Shown here in pieces: positions 7,032 to 9,398 of a DNA stretch of 9,398 bases. The stretch comes from Bacillota bacterium. GTDB taxonomy: Bacteria > Bacillota > Clostridia > Lachnospirales > Cellulosilyticaceae. Below the pieces are notes generated by a model that did no database searches, was not told the origin of the DNA, and worked only from the letters and a program-made list of their open reading frames with translations. Location of the stretch: positions 1 to 9,398 of the forward strand of contig JAEZKI010000399.1 in the NCBI GenBank assembly GCA_023415525.1. Direction: 5' to 3'. A program made the translations under genes and the position numbers. The number at the start of each line of letters is the position of its first letter. The stretch's first letter is position 1.

Positions 7032-7058
7032 AGTAATAAGGTTTCATGACTTATTACT
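7032..7058. promoter_or_regulatory. Perfect 9-bp inverted repeat, putative operator of the SDR gene
   Basis: AGTAATAAG (7032-7040) and CTTATTACT (7050-7058) are exact inverted copies separated by 9 bp. The site lies between the SDR -10 and its ribosome binding site, roughly in the first 30 transcribed bases, where a bound repressor would block transcription. It does not match a cre site. As RNA it could also form a 5'-UTR hairpin. Confidence 0.5.
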
Positions 7059-7071
7059 ACTTGATAAATCT

Positions 7072-7080
7072 ATTATAACA
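7072..7080 (-). promoter_or_regulatory. Extended -10 promoter of the SDR gene
   Basis: On the minus strand TGT-TATAAT (7080-7072) is an extended -10. No good -35 is found at 17 nt; GTGACA (7105-7100) matches 5 of 6 but at 22 nt, too far for normal use. A weak -35 would fit a promoter needing an activator such as the divergent AraC-type regulator. Confidence 0.5.
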
Positions 7081-7112
7081 TACACTATTTGCGATTAGTT
7101 GTCACATTGTAC

Positions 7113-7141
7113 TTGAAATATGGTAAATATTGAACTAAATT
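7113..7141 (+). promoter_or_regulatory. Candidate promoter of the AraC-family regulator
   Basis: TTGAAA (7113-7118, 5 of 6) and TAAATT (7136-7141, 4 of 6) are separated by 17 nt. The predicted start is about 26 nt before the regulator ATG, which has a long purine-rich Shine-Dalgarno region (GAGGAGGAGG, 7157-7166). Confidence 0.4.
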
Positions 7142-7173
7142 AATAAGAGAAGAGTAGAGGAGGAGGAAAAGGA

Positions 7174-8040
7174 ATGAAAGCATATGGGTCTTGTAAGGAA
7201 GCCATTGCAGCTTGCCTGAGTGACAAAAGATTTGCTATTGCCCAACTCTCTAGCCAAGAAAAAACATTAGATATGCATATTCATGATTGCTTTGAAGTGT
7301 ATATTTCATTATCAGGGAACAAACGTTTTTTTATTGATCAGTGTACTTATGAAGTAAAAAAGGGCGATGTATTTGTCATTAACCAATATGAAAGTCATTA
7401 TTTACGTAAGGATGAGTTAGAACCCAATGAACGTATTGTTCTTTCCATTGATCCTGATTTTTTAATGAGTTGTTCTTCAAAAGAGACGGATTTGTGTCAG
7501 TGTTTTACTCAAAGGGAAAGAGGCCGTGTGCATCATATGGGCACCACTCCCTATGAGTTGCAGTATATCCAAGCTTTAATCAATAAGCTTTTAATGGCAA
7601 CAGGTTATGGGAGTGATATTATAGAAGAAGCTGTTTTTAGAGAGTTAATGGTCTTTATTAATCGGTTGTTTATGGAGCAATATCAAGAGGAAGCAATTTA
7701 CCTTAAATACCCCAATAATGAACTGATTAATGATTTGCTAGATTATATTAATGAAAATATTACCCAGCCTTTTTCCATAGAAACTTTAGCAAAAGAGCTT
7801 TTTATTAGTAGTTCCTATGCATGTCGCTTATTTAAACGAGAAACAGGTACCACTATTAGTAAATACCTAACAGCTCGTCGCATCAGTATTGCCAAATCCA
7901 TGTTAGCCAGTGGCTGCTCCGTTAAAGAAGCTTGTGAGGGAAGTGGCTTTAATGATTATGCTAATTTTATTAAAACCTTTAGCAAAATGGTAGGTATTTC
8001 ACCAAAGAAATATAGCAAATGTAATTTATTACAAGATTAA
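7174..8040 (+). CDS. AraC-family transcriptional regulator with N-terminal cupin domain
   Basis: A 288-residue DNA-binding protein. The N-terminal part (about 20-95) looks like an AraC ligand-binding cupin: MHIHDCFEVYISLSG (34-48), then a beta-rich stretch with KKGDVFVIN (62-70) and a His at 75 in the usual YESHYL position. The C-terminal 100 residues carry two helix-turn-helix units: SIETLAKELFISSSYACRLF (201-220) and SVKEACEGSGFNDYANFIKT (249-268), ending in the AraC signature TFSKMVGISPKKY (268-280). Such proteins usually respond to a sugar or sugar acid and act on a nearby promoter. Divergence from the SDR gene across 165 bp makes that gene the obvious candidate target. Two Cys-containing stretches (100-110) lie in the linker. 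It ends 31 nt before plsC, with no terminator between them. Confidence 0.92.
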   Translation: MKAYGSCKEAIAACLSDKRFAIAQLSSQEKTLDMHIHDCFEVYISLSGNKRFFIDQCTYEVKKGDVFVINQYESHYLRKDELEPNERIVLSIDPDFLMSCSSKETDLCQCFTQRERGRVHHMGTTPYELQYIQALINKLLMATGYGSDIIEEAVFRELMVFINRLFMEQYQEEAIYLKYPNNELINDLLDYINENITQPFSIETLAKELFISSSYACRLFKRETGTTISKYLTARRISIAKSMLASGCSVKEACEGSGFNDYANFIKTFSKMVGISPKKYSKCNLLQD

Positions 8041-8071
8041 AGATAAAAGAGATAAGGGAAGGGGTAAGTTA

Positions 8072-8773
8072 ATGTTATCCATTACAACAGCAAAAATAAT
8101 TAATAAGTTGCCCAATAAGTTGGTGAAATACATTTCTAAAAAAGTAGTTGATAGGTATATAAAGAAGTATGCCACCCTAAATATACAAGGAAGAGAAAAT
8201 TTAAAGGGAATCAAGACCCCTACGCTTTTTATTTGCAATCATTTAAGTAACTCAGATGGATTAGTTTTAAATAAGGTTTTAAAAGACATTGATCCTACTT
8301 TTATAGCAGGTGTCAAGTTATCCAATAATGCCCTGACAAACATCGGAATGAATGTGGTAAAAACCACGCATATTACACCTAATACAGCAGATAAAGAAGG
8401 GATTAAGCGTATTATTAACCTTGTTAAGCAAGGAGAAAGTATAGTGATTTTCCCCGAAGGAACACGGAGCCGAGTAGGCAGCTTAATAGAAGCTAAGAAA
8501 GGTATTCTTCTTATAGGAAGGATGACAGGTGCTCCTATTGTGCCCATAGGATTATATGGAACAGGAAAATTATTGCCCATCAATAAAGACGGAAATATGG
8601 GGAATGAAACCTTTCATGATGCAGAGGTTCACATTCGTATTGGCAAACCCTTTGATTTCCCTAAGAGGGAAAAAGAACAAGATAAAAAAGAATATGAAGA
8701 TTTTGCAACCACCTATATTATGAAAAAGATCGCTGAATTACTACCTGAGAATTATAGAGGGGTATACAAATAA
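8072..8773 (+). CDS. plsC: 1-acyl-sn-glycerol-3-phosphate acyltransferase (PlsC-like)
   Basis: A 233-residue acyltransferase that should add the second acyl chain to lysophosphatidic acid to give phosphatidic acid, at the inner face of the membrane. Family motifs are present in order: NHLSNSD (56-62, the catalytic HX4D with H57 and D62), IVIFPEGTRSR (124-134), KKGILLIGRMTGAPIVPIGL (142-161). The sequence lacks a clear long transmembrane helix; a basic amphipathic N-terminus (1-35) may contact the membrane. Length is typical. AAGGGG (8059-8064) lies 7 nt before the ATG. The gene follows the AraC-type regulator by 31 nt and may be read from the same transcript, although a functional link is not obvious. 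The substrate class (lysophosphatidate or another lyso-lipid) cannot be settled from sequence. Confidence 0.9.
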   Translation: MLSITTAKIINKLPNKLVKYISKKVVDRYIKKYATLNIQGRENLKGIKTPTLFICNHLSNSDGLVLNKVLKDIDPTFIAGVKLSNNALTNIGMNVVKTTHITPNTADKEGIKRIINLVKQGESIVIFPEGTRSRVGSLIEAKKGILLIGRMTGAPIVPIGLYGTGKLLPINKDGNMGNETFHDAEVHIRIGKPFDFPKREKEQDKKEYEDFATTYIMKKIAELLPENYRGVYK

Positions 8774-8774
8774 A

Positions 8775-8888
8775 CTAATTGAAGCCATTTCTAAAAATGA
8801 TGAACCTTTTTAATAAGCTAGCTCTATCCTAAATGAAATGGAACTATATGGAAATCAAGAACTCCTTATAGAGGTAATAAGACTTTAG
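8775..8888 (+). pseudogene. Possible decayed reading frame with two tandem in-frame TAA codons
   Basis: Directly after plsC, in another frame, codons read LIEAISKNDEPF, then TAA TAA (8811-8816), then in the same frame ASSILNEMELYGNQELLIEV to a TAG at 8886-8888. Both halves have protein-like composition (Glu, Leu, Asn, Ile) compared with the AT-rich DNA after it. No start codon with a ribosome site is visible and I cannot assign a family. It may be the C-terminal relic of a lost gene, or chance. Confidence 0.25.
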
Positions 8889-9023
8889 CTTTAATAATGA
8901 ATCACTTCATAAGCATAATACATTTAAAAATGAGAATATATAATGACAAATAGAATGACAAATATAAAATAAGACATAAAGAATAAAAATAAAATACTAA
9001 TAAATGAATTTAGCAGGTAACTT
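8889..9023. other. AT-rich non-coding stretch
   Basis: Very A-rich on the plus strand, with scattered stop codons in all frames. No ribosome binding site, conserved motif or stable hairpin is evident. It separates the plsC region from the hairpin at 9024. Confidence 0.5.
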
Positions 9024-9073
9024 AGTAACAGCAGTACGAAAACCTTAAATAGTACGTACTGCTGTTACTTTTA
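9024..9073 (+). terminator. Long perfect hairpin with T-run
   Basis: AGTAACAGCAGTACG (9024-9038) is an exact 15-bp inverted match to CGTACTGCTGTTACT (9055-9069), with a 16-nt loop. The plus strand continues in T to 9072, giving a plausible terminator for plus-strand transcripts. It is about 250 nt after plsC, so it may serve plsC with a long 3' UTR or a lost gene. The other strand has no T-run. Confidence 0.65.
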
Positions 9074-9200
9074 TAGCTTACATTTCGTAAAATTAGTGTT
9101 TCGCGAATAGTTTAAAATTAAAAGGCTTACTTCTCTTTTAGGGTTTTCTCTTATTAATATGTTTTCTAATCTTATGATTTATTATAAAAAAATAAGAAAT
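9074..9200. other. Spacer between two hairpins
   Basis: AT-rich sequence with no credible open frame or ribosome site on either strand. A short palindrome TTCGCGAA lies near 9102-9109, but nothing places it as an operator. Confidence 0.4.
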
Positions 9201-9239
9201 AAAAGCCAGCTAAGGATTCTATTATCTTAACTGGCTTTT
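9201..9239. terminator. Probable bidirectional terminator
   Basis: AAAAGCCAGCTAAG (9201-9214) pairs with CTTAACTGGCTTTT (9226-9239), 13 of 14 bp with one C-A mismatch, around an 11-nt loop. The arms end in A-run and T-run, and the minus strand continues in a further T-rich stretch, so it could stop transcription from either side. It may belong to a minus-strand gene beyond the right edge. Confidence 0.65.
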
Positions 9240-9398
9240 CAATAAAAAAATTAATAACAAAAATTTTTTAAAAGTTATGTGTGTTTTTTGACGCCTAAAT
9301 GACTAAATTATAGTAAATGCATTATAGTGGGTATTTTCACTAAATATGCCACCCAATTGAGCGGCATTATTCTATTTCTAATATTTTAAGCTATATAC
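9240..9398. other. AT-rich right edge without an intact gene
   Basis: No intact gene is seen. On the minus strand 9371-9306 is open for 22 protein-like codons (NNAAQLGGIFSENTHYNAF...) ending in TAG, but it is closed upstream by TAG and lacks a start, so it is at most a small relic. A weak inverted repeat ATGCC/GGCAT (near 9346-9367) overlaps it. Confidence 0.35.

Noticed and set aside
9306..9371. Minus-strand 22-codon open stretch (AAQLGGIFSENTHYNAF...) ending in TAG
   Set aside because: It is closed by TAG upstream, has no start codon or ribosome site, and is too short to call a gene; noted only as a possible relic.
1..9398. CRISPR array, insertion sequence or other dispersed repeat
   Set aside because: No regularly spaced direct repeats, transposase motifs or terminal inverted repeats with target duplications were seen on either strand.

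Overview
The window reads as a chromosomal segment of a low-GC Gram-positive bacterium. Shine-Dalgarno sequences are strong and near-consensus, genes are AT-rich, intrinsic terminators have clear T-runs, and two promoters have extended -10 elements. The protein families (YprB-type exonuclease, PcrA-like helicase, clostridial-type gluconate 5-dehydrogenase, AraC regulator) fit a Clostridia/Lachnospiraceae-like organism. The genus cannot be fixed from sequence alone.

Left flank (1-604): AT-rich. It holds one short intact gene of unknown function (45-233), a decayed reading frame coupled to it (226-517) with in-frame TAA codons and a frameshift, and the 3' half of a tRNA-Thr(AGU) on the minus strand (552-597). 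The tRNA fragment lies only 7 bases from the next gene, where base composition also changes, so it may mark an old integration or rearrangement junction.

Nucleic-acid block (605-5542): two minus-strand genes, a class I SAM-dependent methyltransferase followed by a YprB/MrfB-like DEDD-fold exonuclease, form a tight operon. It is divergent from an 838-residue UvrD/PcrA-like helicase that carries a complete DnaQ-type (DEDDh) 3'-5' exonuclease domain in its 2B region. The stand-alone exonuclease seems to have lost its last catalytic Asp (Gln184), whereas the helicase-embedded exonuclease keeps all five active-site residues. This block is the most unusual part of the window and may be a DNA repair or processing module. 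That role is inference.

Metabolic block (5591-8040): methylglyoxal synthase (mgsA) follows the helicase on the plus strand and ends at a strong intrinsic terminator. A converging minus-strand SDR of the gluconate 5-dehydrogenase/DhuD-KduD group has its own hairpin terminator. An AraC-family regulator is divergent from the SDR across a 165-bp region with promoter candidates and a perfect 9-bp inverted repeat just downstream of the SDR -10, which suggests local control of sugar acid or uronate metabolism.

Right part (8072-9398): a PlsC-type 1-acylglycerol-3-phosphate acyltransferase for phospholipid synthesis follows the regulator by 31 bp. After it come about 625 bp of very AT-rich DNA without an intact gene. 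This stretch holds a possible decayed reading frame with two tandem in-frame TAA codons, a hairpin with a 15-bp perfect stem and T-run, and a second, probably bidirectional, terminator.
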